Assembly (NCBI GenBank): GCA_015039465.1
Contig: MU130417.1
Coordinates: 1-62,021, forward strand
Direction of reading: 5' to 3'
Length of the DNA: 62,021 nucleotides
Source: Phlegmacium glaucopus
Taxonomy: Eukaryota; Basidiomycota; Agaricomycetes; Agaricales; Cortinariaceae
A program made the translations under genes and the position numbers. Positions 44,842-57,482 of this stretch are shown here, in pieces; positions within the stretch are counted from its first letter, which is position 1, and each line of letters opens with the position of its first letter. The notes under the pieces are model-generated. The model made no database searches, was not told the DNA's origin, and saw only the letters and a list, made by a program, of their open reading frames with translations.

Positions 44842-46417
44842 CAGTCAAATATACGGAGTTAGTCCAGGAAAATGAAGTTGACAAAAGCCCAAGGTTGTCC
44901 ATTCAGTGGATGTTTGGCGGATTGTACTAGACTCCAGAGGATGTCCATTCAGCCATTTTCCGGTGAGTATTAAAGGACCCAGGAATGTCCAGACAGCTTA
45001 CCTGTGTAGTGGGTGGTCAAATATTAGACTCCCAGAAGTTACTGTGTGAGCTCATTGTAGTTGTATATTCAACCCTGGAGGATGTCCAGTGAGCTCATGG
45101 TAGGTGAATATTCAACTCCGGAGGGTGTCCAATAAGCTAGTGACAGTGGAATATTGAACCCTGGAGGGTGGGTGTTTAATGAGCTCATGGTAGCAGAATA
45201 TTCAACCCTGGAGGGTGTCCAATGAGCTCATCACAGTTGAGTATTCAAGTCCAGAAGGTGTCCAATGAGCTGATGACAGTTCAATATTAAACCCTGGAGG
45301 GTGTCTAATGAGCTCATAGTAGCGGAATATTCAACCCTGGAGGATGTCCAATCAGCTCATCACAGTTGAGTATGCAACCCCGGAAGCTGTCCAATGAGCG
45401 TATGACAATTGAATATTAAACCCTGGAGGGTGTCCAATGAGCTCATGAGAGTTGAATATTCAACTCCAGAAGGTGTCCAATGAGCTGATGACAGTTGAAT
45501 ATTAAACCCTGGAGGGTGTCCAATGAGCTCATGGTAGTTGAATATTCAACTCTGGAGGATGTCCAATAAGCTCATGAGAGTTGAATATTCAACTCTGGAA
45601 GGTGTCTGATAAGCTGATGACAGTTGAATATTAGACGAGGTCTTTACACTCCCCCATATAATCCATGTGGAATCCATATGGAATGGCCATGGAATGGTCA
45701 TATTCCACATGGAATCCAACTTCATTCCATGTGGATTCCACATGGAATCCAACTTCATTCCATGTGGATTCCAGGTGGAATCCATATGGATGGATCCATA
45801 GCCATTCCATACCCATTCCATGGAATATACAGATGGAGTCCATACCTATTCCATACCAATTTCATGGAATAGAGATGGACTTTATATCTATTCCATACCC
45901 ATTCCATGGAATATATAGATATATTCTGCACCTATTCCACATTGTATATGGATTCTATATAGAATGAGTGTGGAGTATGTTGGAGTATATGAGTTTCAAC
46001 TTGTTGATCTATTCTTAAGTGTTATCTTATCATTTCCTTTTATTTTGCAAGACTTTACACTCACCCACCAGTTCGATTGGAATACAATTGGACTCTGAGT
46101 AATCCAATTGGAATCTGATCGGAATCCGAGTAACCCAAGTAAAAACATCAAAAGTCCAAGTTCAGTCCAAGTCAGTCCAAGTTCAGTCCAAGTTCAGTCT
46201 GAGTTCAGTCTAAGCTGAGTCCAAGCTGAGTCCGAGTCCAAGTAATTTTTACTTGGACTCGGACTCAGCTCGGACTCAGCTCGGACTGAACTCGGACTGC
46301 ATCAGGAAAAATGATCTTGACACCTTTAGTGCATCCTGGTGCATTGACCATCTGGATTAAATCACATCAGGAGGCCCTGGGAGTCCCTTAGAATTTATTT
46401 AGAATTTATGAATTTTC

Positions 46418-47168
46418 CAGTACTTTTCTGTCCCCCACCAGATCTGATCTGATCTGATCAGAATTGTTATATCCAACCAGATCTGCTCAGATCTGCTCAG
46501 ATTCTAAGTGGATCTGAGAAAATAGAGACCTACTAGCTACTTCTGTTAAGGTTTGGTTAAGGTTTGGTTAAGGTTTGGTGTGTACTTTACAGTCCCCCAT
46601 GTTATCTGGCAGAAGTCCGGCAGACTCCACTAAAATTCTGGTAAAAGTCTGGTGAGAGTCCAGTCAGAGTCCGGTCAGAGTCTGGTGAAAGTAGAAAAAT
46701 GCCTGGACTGTATGTCTGGTCACAGTCCGCCGGACTTCCACTGGACATCCACCGGACTTTTGATAGAATTTAAGGTTATATTTAGATTTAGAGGTTAGGC
46801 TTAGGGTTATATTTAGATTTAGGGCTTAGTAGGGCTTAGGATTAATATTTAGGGATGGGGATATTTTCTGTCCGCGCGGTAGCGCGTTCTTAGGTTAGGA
46901 GGGGATACAGGCATGTTTTGTACTTCCACCGGACTTCCACCGGACTTCCACCGGACTTCCACCGGACTCTGACTGGACTGTTCTGGAGTCCGGCGGAGTC
47001 CGGTCAGTCCAGCGGAATTCCGGCCAGACAATGTGGGGGAGTGTAAAGTCCTCGGTTTGGTTAAGGTTTGAGTTAAGGTTTGGTTAGGGTTTTATTAAGG
47101 TTAGGGAGGTATATAGTTTCCATTCTGCTCAGATATGATCAGATCTGGTGGATCGCAGCAAAGACCTT
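46418..47168. mobile_element. TGATCAGATC-family element, nested level 3
   Basis: Starts CAGTACTTTTCTGTCCCCCA, ends GATCTGGTGGATCGCAGCAA followed by AGACCTT. TSD is GAATTTTC (46410-46417 and 47169-47176). Its interior has a GGTTTGGTTAA tandem. Confidence 0.82.
46580..47053. mobile_element. CCGG-family MITE, nested level 4
   Basis: GTGTACTTTACAGTCCCCCA...GTGTAAAGTCCTC, TSD GGTTTGGT (46572-46579 and 47054-47061). 474 bp. Confidence 0.9.
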
Positions 47169-47840
47169 GAATTTTCATATAGAATGTTCAACTGCCGTGT
47201 CCAGGAAAGTATTTTGCAATTTTCTCAATAAGGAGAGCTGCTATTAATAGAATTTAAACATATTCAGGGTCCTAAAACAATTCTCTACCATCTTTAAAAA
47301 ATTTCCTTTTTTAGAATCTTATGTAATCTACTCTGACCCACCATATGCTTGAAATCATGCTTATCTGTGATCATGTGACCAATGGTCTGTGTGGGAACAG
47401 GACAAACATGGGTACAAACATGGGTACAAACAAGTAGTCTAAGCAATTTACTTGGACTAAGTCTAATGTAAGTCCAATCAGAATCCGATGACACACAGTC
47501 CAATCAGATTCCGAGTAGTCCAAGCAATTTACTCGGACTGAACTCGGACTGGGCTCGGACTCAAAATTTGAAAATGGCTGGTGCTCCAGCCAAATTTGAG
47601 TCCGATTGGAATTAGTGGCTTAGTGTAAAGACCTCTTATTTTGTATCACAATAATTGTCACATTCTTTAGTCGCAAATTTTATTCTTGTGAGTCTCAACT
47701 TTCTACTAAACTCATTTATTCTTTAGCTATTACATCTAACAAATACCTAGTTACTGTTTCTTTGTTCTAGTTGTGAAATTTACAGCAACAGAATAGGTGT
47801 GGAATCTATCTGTATAATTCCATGGAATAGGTCTTGAGTC

Positions 47841-48115
47841 GAGGACTTTACACTCCCCCACATTTCCAGCCGGAATTCCGCTGGACTTCCACCGGACTCC
47901 AGTCAGAGTCCAGTCAGAGTCCGGTCAGAGTCCGGTGGAAGTCTGGTGGAAGTCCAGTGGAAGTACAAAACATGCCTGTATCCCCTCCTAACCTAAGAAC
48001 ACGCTACCGCGCGGACAGAAAATATCCCCATCCCTAAATATTAATCCTAAGCCCTAAATCTAAATCTAACCCTAAGCCTAACCTCTAAATCTAAATATAA
48101 CCCTAAATCTATCAA
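47841..48115. mobile_element. CCGG-family MITE, truncated, reverse orientation
   Basis: Starts GAGGACTTTACACTCCCCCA and stops after the telomere-like ccctaaatctatcaa block. The opposite end is missing. Confidence 0.85.
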
Positions 48116-49480
48116 TCTATAATCCATGGAACCCTTATGTATGGAATCCATCCTCTATATTCCATGGAATTAGTGTGGAATCCATCTGTATATTCCATGG
48201 AATGGGTATGGAGTCCATTCTTATATTCCATGGAATGAACATGGAATCCATCCTCATATTCCATGGAATGAGTATGGAATCCATCCCTATTTCATGGATT
48301 CCACCCCCCATTCCATGGAATCCACCCTCTATTTTATGGATTCCATATGGATTATATGGGGGAGGGTAAAGTAAACTATTAGACCCTGGAGGATCTCCTA
48401 TGAGCTCATGGTAGCTAAATATTCAACTCCTGAGGTTGTCCAAGGAGCTTCTGAGAGTTCAATATTCATCTCTGGAAGGTGTCCAATGAGCTCATGACAG
48501 TTGAATATTAGACCCTGGAAGATCTCCTATGAGCTCATGCTAGCTGAATATTCAACTCCTGACAGTGTCCACTGAGCCCATGAGAGTTCAATCTACAACT
48601 CTGGAAGGTGTCCAATGACCTGATGACAGTTGGCTATTAGACCCTGGAGGAATGAGCTCATGGTAGCTGAATATTCAACCCTGGAGGGTGTCCACTGAGC
48701 TCCTTGCAGTGCTGTAGTCAACTATGGGGAGTGTCCAATAAATTTATTGCATTTGAATACCCAACTTTGGAGGCTGTCCACCAATGAACTCATGGGAGTT
48801 CAATAGTCAACTATGGTGGGTGCCCAATGAGCTCATGGTAGTTGATTTTTCACCTCTGTCTACTGTCCACTGACCTGATGACAGCCATATTCAATAGTGG
48901 AGGTTGTCAACTGACCTCATGGCAGTTCAATATTTAACTATGCAGAGTGTTTTTCCAATGACCTCATGGCAGTCATATATTATCCTAAGGGCTGTGTCCC
49001 TTGCACTGATGATAGTTGGATTTTAAAATATGGAGGTTTTCCTCTAAGGTCATGGTAGTTGAATACTACATTTGAGATTGTGTCCAATCACCTCATGGGA
49101 GTTGAATATTCAAATGTAGCAAGTGTTGCATGGCCTCATCGAGGTCCACTTTGAAATCTGGAATGTGCCCAATGAGCTCATGGCAGTGGACTAACTTACT
49201 TTGTGGAGTATATTATGAGCTCATCCCAGTTGACTATTCAAATTTCATATATGTAGAATGAGTTAACATGTGTCTAATAAAATACCAAGGCCTTCTACTT
49301 AGCACATGGCAGTTAATGCTCAACTCCAGAGGGTGTCCAATCACCTTATTGACATTGAACATTCCACTCCTGTGGGTGTCCAATGAGCTCATTGCAGTTG
49401 ATTATTCAAATTCCCAGGCAGTCTGATAAGCTCATGGGTGTCTATCTAGCTCATGGTGGTTGAATATTCACATGACGAGT

Positions 49481-50507
49481 CTGTCCTCTGAGCTCATTTT
49501 TGTTCAATATTCACATCACACTTGTCTCCAACAAGCCTGTGGTGGGCCAGATTCAGTTCTGGCCTCTGCCCAATGTGCTGATATATATTCTTACACCCCA
49601 TTCCAGAACCTCTCACATGTTTAATGCAATTTCCACCACCTTCAGATGTGTTTCCCCTAGCAAGTCATCCAAAGTCACATTTTTTGTCATGCTAATTGTT
49701 ACATTATCCTCACCCTGTTAAAGGATGCATGGACCCAGGAATCAAGTTGAATACTAAGGTGCTTATCTTGGATAAGCACCTTACACCTATATACTACAAG
49801 TGTTGAGTAATTACATCTAAATATGGCTAGTACAGATAGAAGGCATATGGTGTGTAAAGATAACAAATATAGACATTGAGGTGTGACCACAGTCAGGGAT
49901 GTCATCAGTGGAGGGGCAACTACTACAATGATAAGGGGGAGTACGCAAGGTGTAGGATGAAGGGAGAGTGGTAGTGATACTATTGTAGAGAAGGTGAATG
50001 TATGCACATACTAAGCTGACCATAGAGATGGACACAATGAGTGTCCCCTAACACACCCTAGCATATAACCCAAACCCATAAAGTCACCATATGGTAAGGT
50101 GTAATACATAACTCTTCACCATGACACACTCATTCAATATCACTGTTCAGGAAAAGGCAGGTAGTGTTCCTATGCTAATAGGAAGGATGTGGGTACCTGT
50201 TAGTTGTAGGAGCCATGTTGGGAACACAGAAGATCCCCTTACATTATGCTAGTGGGAATATTCAACTGCAGTCAGGGTACACCCTCTTTCCCCTACATCA
50301 TTCCTCCCACTCCTGGAACCTTTTTATTTTATAGAACTCTGGAAACCAATTGTATCCCCACTACATATTTGTAAATGAATAATTATTATTGGCCATATTT
50401 ATTTATTGTTGGATCTCACCATATCAACTTACATTTTAATTCCTCACCAGGGACCCTTATCCTTTTCTCTTGGGATCCCCTCTGAGGTGAGTGTTATGTA
50501 ATACTCT
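49481..50507. other. Giant-element interior, copy B
   Basis: Colinear with 10020-10700 and 11100-11457 of copy A. Non-coding as far as I see. Confidence 0.5.
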
Positions 50508-51589
50508 TACTTTCATAATACATTTAACTTTGGATATCCTGCAAGCTTCAGGACTTAGCTGCTATTTCACTAACCTCTGGAAATGTTCTGGAATTGCAGT
50601 TGGCCCTACAATGGTGGTCTAATATTACAAAGGGTGTCCAATGAGATCAGCTGAGTTTAGTATTCAAATATGAAAGTATTCCAATGAACTGATGCTAGTT
50701 TAATATTCAACTCTGGAGATTTTCCCTCTGTTACCTAGCTTTTGCACAAAAATGGTTACAGTAGGTCTAGTCCAGTTATTAGACCTAACTGCATTTTGAA
50801 AGACTACATGGTTGTCTATTATTCGGCTCTTCTGCAATGAGCCTTATACAACTCCCCTCACAGTTGAATATTTACTAAGATGAGCTCAGACACCTTGAGA
50901 GTTCAATAAAAGACTCACAACTGCTTACTCCTAGTGATTCAGTTAGATTCCAAGCAGTAAAAATACTACAAAGCCCAACTCCATTTCAATGTCAATTCTT
51001 AATTCTACTTAGAGGGTTTCTTGATTGTGGTTGGTACTATATTATATATTGTTTATTCATTAGTAATTTCATCTGAAAATTAATAGCAACCCCCTATAAG
51101 AATTTGGGACAATACCTAATATTCATTTATCTATTCAAACTTTGTACACTCTGCTTTGGAGTTCCTTATTCTACTATTTGTAATATTTGGTAGTTGGTAA
51201 GTCATAAGAAATTTTGTGATTTACCACTGGCCTTGTGGACTCTTGATATCTTGGCTGATTCATCCCTTTGCTACTGGCATACTAACCCCTTGAGTCATGG
51301 TACATCCAAGTTCCTCAATGCATGGCAGGACCTAATTTCTGTTATGTATTAGCTTTCATTTGTCCAAAATGAAATAATTTCTTGATGTTTTGCACTCCAA
51401 GAATCCCCACTCTCAGGATGGTAGCTGTCACCATCATACAATTCCCTAAGAAAATACTCCAGGAGTAGAGATAAATAACAATTTGGTTGGTTCCTGTTGA
51501 GGAAACTGCAGTACAGAACTTTCAAACACTACTGACTAGATTATGTTACTCCTTATTTCATTTCCATTGATTCCAACCACCTCAAACAC
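50508..51589. other. Copy-B-specific interior, no gene seen
   Basis: Absent from copy A, which has a different 300-bp segment in this place. Scattered degenerate minisatellite words (caatgagatcag, tattcaactctgg) lie at about 50630-50720. No domain recognised. Confidence 0.35.
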
Positions 51590-51965
51590 TCCTAGGTGTT
51601 CACCATACTTTCCAGAACATTCCAGACACCTTCCAGAACATTTCTGACTCTTTCCGGAACATTTCCAACTCTTTCCAGAACATTCCAACTCTTTCTGGAA
51701 CATTTCCAACTATTTCCAACTATTTCCAGAACATTTCCAACTCTTTCCAACTCTTTCCAACTCTTTCCAGAACATTTCCAACTATTTCCAACTCAGTCCA
51801 ACTCTGTCCAGAACATTTCCCACTCTTTCCGGAACATTTCCAACTCTTTCCAGCACATTTCCAACTCTTTCCGGAACATTTACAACTCTTTCTGGAACAT
51901 TCCCAATGATTTCTGCAACATTCCCAACTATTTCCAGAACATTCCCAACTCTTTGGAACACCTAT
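51590..51965. repeat. TTTCCAGAACATTTCCAAC minisatellite
   Basis: About 18 imperfect units of roughly 20 bp built from TTTCCAGAACA and TTTCCAACTC. The serine/phenylalanine-rich open frames on both strands are by-products. Confidence 0.85.
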
Positions 51966-53080
51966 GACACTTGCCAGAAATGCAACAAATCCTGGAAAGG
52001 AACACATGGGAAATGCTTACATAAGCATGCTTAAACAAAAAATAAAGGTTCAACTAATGAACATATATTCTAATCAATGGCTAATAGATAGTTACATATA
52101 CAAGTTAAAAGATAAAGTAGATAAATAAAAGGGATGATTTGAATAAGCAGAGATGGGGCCCATCATCTCTACTTATCCAAAGCACCAGAAGAAATTTACA
52201 AAATAAAAAATATAACATAATATAAAAATATACATAAGGGAGTGCTCTGGAATGAATCCAGAAGATTTGACACCTGTAATCAACCTAAGTAGCTGGTCAG
52301 GGTGATGGATGAGGCTTACCATAAAGGAATCTGGAATGGATGGGGGCCAGAGACCAACTCTGGGGCATTTCCTGTGCAGACAAAAGTGAGCTGGTGGGTA
52401 AGGTGATGGAATGGGCTCACCAGATTGTTGAATAACTCCAGAATCTACACCTGGATAGCCAGACATCATAATCCTATAACAATAACTGTGAGTGAATAGG
52501 CAGGGTAATGGCAAACAACCCAGGAATCAATACCTGGACTGCTGGAAATCGTAATCCCTATGACAATAACTGTGAGTAAATGGGCAGGATGATGGCAGTG
52601 GCTCACCTAGAGATGGATACAGTCCAGAATGATGCCGGAAACATGTCAGATACCATCGGAAACATGTGGCACTAGGCCTGAACCCCCAGAACCCATAAAA
52701 TATTGCCAAGTGCACACATGTTTGCTTTTACACACAACACAGCACAATGACAGGACTCCCCCAGAACCCAAGGACGAACCACACACCTATCATCAACCTC
52801 TACACAGCAATGATGTGCGTCCACATCTTCTGTGTATCCCGGGGTGAGGGATGTTGACAGGGTATGATTAAGGGGAAATAAAAGTTAGTGAGCTTGACAT
52901 TTTATACCATTCAATCATGTGATTTTGTTGTTCAACATTGATTACTGTGTTTTGTTGATCAACATTGACGTGTTCTGTTGATTAAAATTGACATGTTCAG
53001 TCACATGATTTTCACATTCCATATTTTGAAGTCAGAAAACAATAACCAAGACCTAACTAGTACACAAATGTTGATCTATT
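51966..53080. other. Giant-element interior, copy B
   Basis: From about 52190 onward it is colinear with 11757-12449 and 12868-13090 of copy A, including the empty MITE site at about 52796-52814. No gene seen. Confidence 0.5.
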
Positions 53081-54340
53081 TGTATCTTGGTGAGTTTTCA
53101 AGAATTTTTTTTGATACTTCATATTACTTATGTTATACATGTACCGTCTAAGCTCCCGAGGTTCCAAAACTACAGGATTCTTTGTTGTCTCTGGGCATAT
53201 ACATCCTCCCCCATCTCCACCCAAATATTGATTACTTTTGATCTCGGTGAGTTTTCAATGTTTTCTTTTGATACTTCGCATTACTTATTCTCTATATGTA
53301 CCGTCCATGCTCCCGAGTTTCCGAAACTACAGAATTCTTCTTTGTCCCTGGTCATGTACATCCTCCCCCATCTCCACCCAAATATTGATTCCTTTGGATC
53401 TCAGTGAGTGTTCAATATTTTATTTTGATACTTCGTATTACTTATTCTCTATATGTACCGTCTAGGGTCCCGAGTTTCCGAAAGTCCCAGATTTTTTGTT
53501 GTCCCTGAGGATGTACATCCTCCCCCATCCCCACCCAAATGTTGATTCCTTTGGATCTCAGTGAGTGTTCAATATTTTCTTTTGATACTTCGTATTACCC
53601 ATTCTCTATATGTACTGTCCAGGCTCCCAAGTTTCCGAAACTACAGAATTTTTTGTTGTCCCTGGGGATATACATCCTCCCCCATCTCCACCCAAATATT
53701 GATTCCTTTGGATCTCAGTGAGTATTCAATATGTTCTTTTGATACTTTGTATTACTCATGCTCTATGTGTACTGTCTAGGCTCCCGAGTTTGCGAAAGTC
53801 CCAAACTTTTTGTTGTCCCTGGGGATGTACATCCTCCCCCATCCCCACCCAAATATTGATTGCTTTGGATCCTGGTGAGTTTCCAATATTTCCTTCTGAT
53901 ACTTCATATTACTTGTGTTCTATATATAATGTCAAGGCTCCAGAGTGTCCAAAACTACAGGATTCTTCATTGTCCCTGGGTATGTACATCCTCCACCATC
54001 TTCACCCAAATATTGATTGCTGTGGATCTCAGTGAGTTTTCAATATTTTCTTTTGATACTTCGCATTAACTATTCTTTATATGTACCATCTAGGCTCCTA
54101 AGTTATGCACCCCCTATCCCTAGCCAAATTTGAATCCATTCATATCTCAGTGAGTTTTCAAGATTGTGTTGTAATAGTTTCAATTACTTATGGTGTTTAT
54201 GTACAATCTGGTCTCCTGAGTTTCCAAGAGCCCAGGAATTGTTGTTGTCCCTGTGCATGCATGTCCTCCCCCATCACCACACAAATATTCATATCTTTGG
54301 TTGGTATAATGTATTTTTCATATGTGTAGTTTAGGCACCC
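53081..54340 (+). repeat. ~157-bp tandem repeats, about eight units
   Basis: The '(g)gatctcagtgagt' word recurs near 53240, 53396, 53554, 53712, 53868 and 54025, a spacing of about 156-158 bp. Same units as 13091-14508, here without the solo LTR or copia insertion. Confidence 0.9.
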
Positions 54341-54529
54341 AAGTATGTGAAAGGCTCAGTGTCTTTGTTGTCCTTCACCTCCATCATCCTCTGTCCATGC
54401 CCTTGTAGTCAGTAGTATCTGATGAATAAAAGATAATCCTGTCTCAAAGTTGATATTTGAGTAACTAAGATTGGGTAAGGCCAGTTGCTACCTGGCCCCA
54501 ACAGTGAACACTGAACACTGGTTACTCTG

Positions 54530-55860
54530 TCATCAGCTCATTGGACACTTTCTGCAGTTCAATATTCAACTACCATGAGCTCACTGGACACCCTCCAGGG
54601 TTGAATATTCAACTGTTATGAGCTCACTGGACACCCTCTGGACTGTAATATTTAACTGTCATCAACTCATTGGACACCCTCCAGGGTTTACAATTCAAAT
54701 ATAATGAGCTCACTGGACACCATCCAGGGTTGAATATTTAACTTTATGAGCTCATTGGACATCCTCCAGGGTTGAATATTTAACTTTATGAGCTCATTGG
54801 ACATCCTCCAGTTGAATATTTAACTTTATGAGCTCATTGGACATCCTCCAGGGTTGAATATTTAACTTTATGAGCTCATTGGACATCCTCCAGGGTTGAA
54901 TATTCAACTACCATGAGCTCACTGGACACCCTCCAGGGTTGAATATTTGACTTGGGTGAGCTCATTGGACATCCTCCAGACTTTAATATTCAACTGTCAT
55001 CAGCTCATTGGACACCCTCCAGAGTTAAATATTCAACTACCATGAGCTCATCAGACACCCTCTGGACTTTAATATTCACCTGTCATCAGCTCATTGGACA
55101 CCCTCTGGAGTGTAATATTCAATTGTCACCAGCTCACTGGACACCCTCCAGGGTTGAATATTCAACTGTCATCAGCTCATTGGACACCCTCCAGACTTTA
55201 ATATTCAACTGTCATCAGCTTACTGGACATCCTCCAGGGTTGAATATTCAAGTATGATGAGCTCACTGGACACCCTCCAGGGTTGAATATTCAACTTTTA
55301 TCAGCTCATTGGACACCCTCCAGACTGTAATATTCAACTGTCATCGCCTCATTGGACACCCTCCGCAGTTGAATATTCAAATGTCATCAGCCTATTGGAC
55401 ACCCTCTGGGGTTGAATATTCAACTACCACAAACTCATTGGACATGCTCCGGAGTTTAATATTAAGTTCCCATCAGGTAATTGGACACCCTCCAGAATTG
55501 AATATTGACCTAGCATGAGCTCATTTGATATGATCCGGAGTTTTATATTAGGTTCCCATTAGCTTATTGGACACCCTCTGGAGTTGAATATTGAAGTAGC
55601 ATGAGCTCATTGGACATGATCTGGACTCTTATATTAGGTTCCCATCAGCGTATTGGACACCCTCTGGATCTTAATATTATACACTCCCATGAGCTCACCC
55701 AGCACATTCCACACTTCAATATTAGATCCCAGGAGCTCACAGGGTATCCTCTGGGAGCCTAGTATTTGACTACTGTCAGCTTCCTGGACATCCCTGGGCT
55801 CTTTAGTACTCACCAGAAATGAGCTCAATGGACATCCTCTGCAGTCTAGTACAATCCGGC
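54530..55860 (-). repeat. 43-44 bp minisatellite array, reverse
   Basis: Mirror orientation of 45060-49480, with units becoming more degenerate towards the right end of the giant element. Confidence 0.9.
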
Positions 55861-56318
55861 GGAAATCCGCTGATGGACAACCTTGGGGTTTTGTCAACTT
55901 CATTTTCATGGAGTAACTCGAGTATATTTGACTGCAAGGTGTGTAGGGGAACCATCTAAATGTAAAGATCAATAAATATAAAATAAATATAAACATCATA
56001 AAACATACAGGAGCAAAGACAGCATATTGCTGAGCAATTTCAGCAAATGGCAGAGGAGCAGGTGGAGCAGGTGGAGGCAAAGGAGATGGAGCTGGAGGTA
56101 GAGGAACCATCTAAATGTGATGCAAATGAATTAGTTTGATGATTATAAAATAGATAGAATAAAACATACAGGAGCAAGAGCAGCATATTGAGCAGAAATC
56201 TGAGCAAATGTCAGAGGAGCAGGAGGTGGAAGTTGAGGAATTGGCTAAATAAATTGATGTAAATAATTTAGTTTGATATCATATATCAGATATTCAAAAC
56301 TTACAGCAGGCTGTGGAG

Positions 56319-57482
56319 GAGGACTTTACACTCCCCCACATTGTCCGGCCGGACTTCTGCTGGACTGACCGGACTCCACTGGACTTCCGCCGAACTCCAG
56401 AACAGTCCAGTCAGAGTCCGGTCAGAGTCCAGTGGAAGTACAAACATGCCTGTATCCCCTCCTAACCTAAGAATGCACTACCGCGCTGATGTACCTGCGG
56501 TGGGGACAGACCGCAAGTAGTATGTAGTTCGTGGGGTTGATGTAGTTCTCTTCAATATGTGAAAGTGAGGTTTTATGAGGTGCAAAGGTTCACTTTAAAG
56601 TGTGAGATAATCCGCAGAAAAAGCGAAGTGTGCAGGATGATTTTAAAGGAGTGTAAGAGTAGCTTGGTACAACGTTCCAAAGGTGGGATCAAAACTCTGG
56701 TAATTTGTCCATTCTCCTCTGTTCTATTACCCTACTTGCTACTGCTAATAATATAGTAACTAGCAATAGCTAAGTGCGGAAAGGTGAAACAGGAATGTAA
56801 AATATGGGTTAAAGCGGAGTCACATGGATCCGGTAATTTGGTAATGAAACATAGGAGATAAGAGCCAAATAAAGGAGACAAGATAAAAATAAAGGTGATG
56901 AGTAATACAGTCACCTGAGTGACCTTTGTTGGAGTTGTGTTTAAAGATTGCGAGAACAGCTGGCAACTGCGAATGATAAAGCAAATGTTGGTGATGACTG
57001 CAAGTATCTGCAATGATCTGCAAGTATTCTGCAATGATCTGCAAGTATTCTGCAATGATCTGCGAGTATGTGCAATGATCTGCGATGACCTGCAATGACC
57101 TGCAATGATCTGCAAGTATCCGCAATGATATGTGAGCATCTGCAAGTATACTGCGAAGGTTGTGAAACCACGAAAATGGTGTGTTTACATCCCTAGACAT
57201 CTCCTGGGTCCTATCAGCGCGGACAGAAAATATCCCCATCCCTAAATATTAATCCTAAGCCCTAAATCTAAATATAACCCTAAGCCTAACCTCTAAATCT
57301 AAATATAACCCTAAATTCTATCAAAAGTCCAGCGGACTGTGACCAGACATACAGTCCAGACATTTTTCTACTTTCACCGGACTCTGACCAGACTCTCACT
57401 GGACTCTCACCAGACTTTTACCGGAATTTTAGTGGAGTCCGCTGGACTCTGGCTGGACAACATGGGGGACTGTAAAGTACAC
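56319..57482. mobile_element. CCGG-family MITE carrying a solo-LTR-like insertion
   Basis: Starts GAGGACTTTACACTCCCCCA, ends GGGGGACTGTAAAGTACAC, TSD CTGTGGAG (56311-56318 and 57483-57490). Without the insertion it is about 430 bp. Confidence 0.9.
56487..57216 (+). repeat. Solo-LTR-like element, GCnn family, copy 4
   Basis: TGATGTACC...GGTCCTATCA, 730 bp, TSD GCGC (56483-56486 and 57217-57220). It lies inside the MITE, whose uninterrupted 'ctaccgcgcggacag' is seen in other copies. Confidence 0.9.

Larger units (their letters stand above)
46048..47635. mobile_element. GGACT-family inverted-repeat element, nested level 2
   Basis: Starts CAAGACTTTACACTCACCCA, ends GTGTAAAGACCTC, TSD TTATTTTG (46040-46047 and 47636-47643). 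Sub-terminal AGTCCAAGT/CTCGGACT words are repeated many times on both sides. Confidence 0.85.
45637..48376. mobile_element. CCATGG-family inverted-repeat element, host of a nest
   Basis: Ends are GAGGTCTTTACACTCCCCCA(TATAATCC) and, reverse-complemented, GTTTACTTTACCCTCCCCCA(TATAATCC). TSD is TATTAGAC (45629-45636 and 48377-48384). The sub-terminal regions are dense in CCATGTGGAATCC/CCATGGAATCC words. The empty site is preserved in copy A at about 9427-9450. The apparent open frames (45546-45967 and 48175-48369) are repeat-derived. Confidence 0.9.
45060..49480 (+). repeat. 43-44 bp minisatellite array, forward (split by a nested insertion)
   Basis: Same unit as 8880-10040. It is interrupted from 45637 to 48376 by nested elements, and the unit sequence resumes with the duplicated TATTAGAC. 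Open frames in it are repeat artefacts. Confidence 0.9.
44842..55934 (+). mobile_element. Giant inverted-repeat element, copy B (about 11.1 kb)
   Basis: The left end CAGTCAAATATAC-GGAGTTAGTCC and the reverse complement of the right end CAGTCAAATATACTCGAGTTACTCC align for about 190 bp (both then read AAAATGAAGTTGACAAA and GGATTGTACTAGACT). Inside each end is a minisatellite array in mirror orientation. The right end sits in an exon of the proline-rich gene at 55935. No duplicated target is visible. No transposase is seen. Its left array holds the nested complex 45637-48376. Confidence 0.7.

Noticed and set aside
51596..51967. 123-residue Phe/Ser/Thr-rich open frame and its antisense Cys/Trp-rich partner
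   Set aside because: Both derive from the TTTCCAGAACATTTCC minisatellite.
8880..55860. Regularly spaced short repeats resembling a CRISPR array
   Set aside because: Units are 43-44 bp end to end without unique spacers, imperfect, and in a eukaryotic genome. They are minisatellites.
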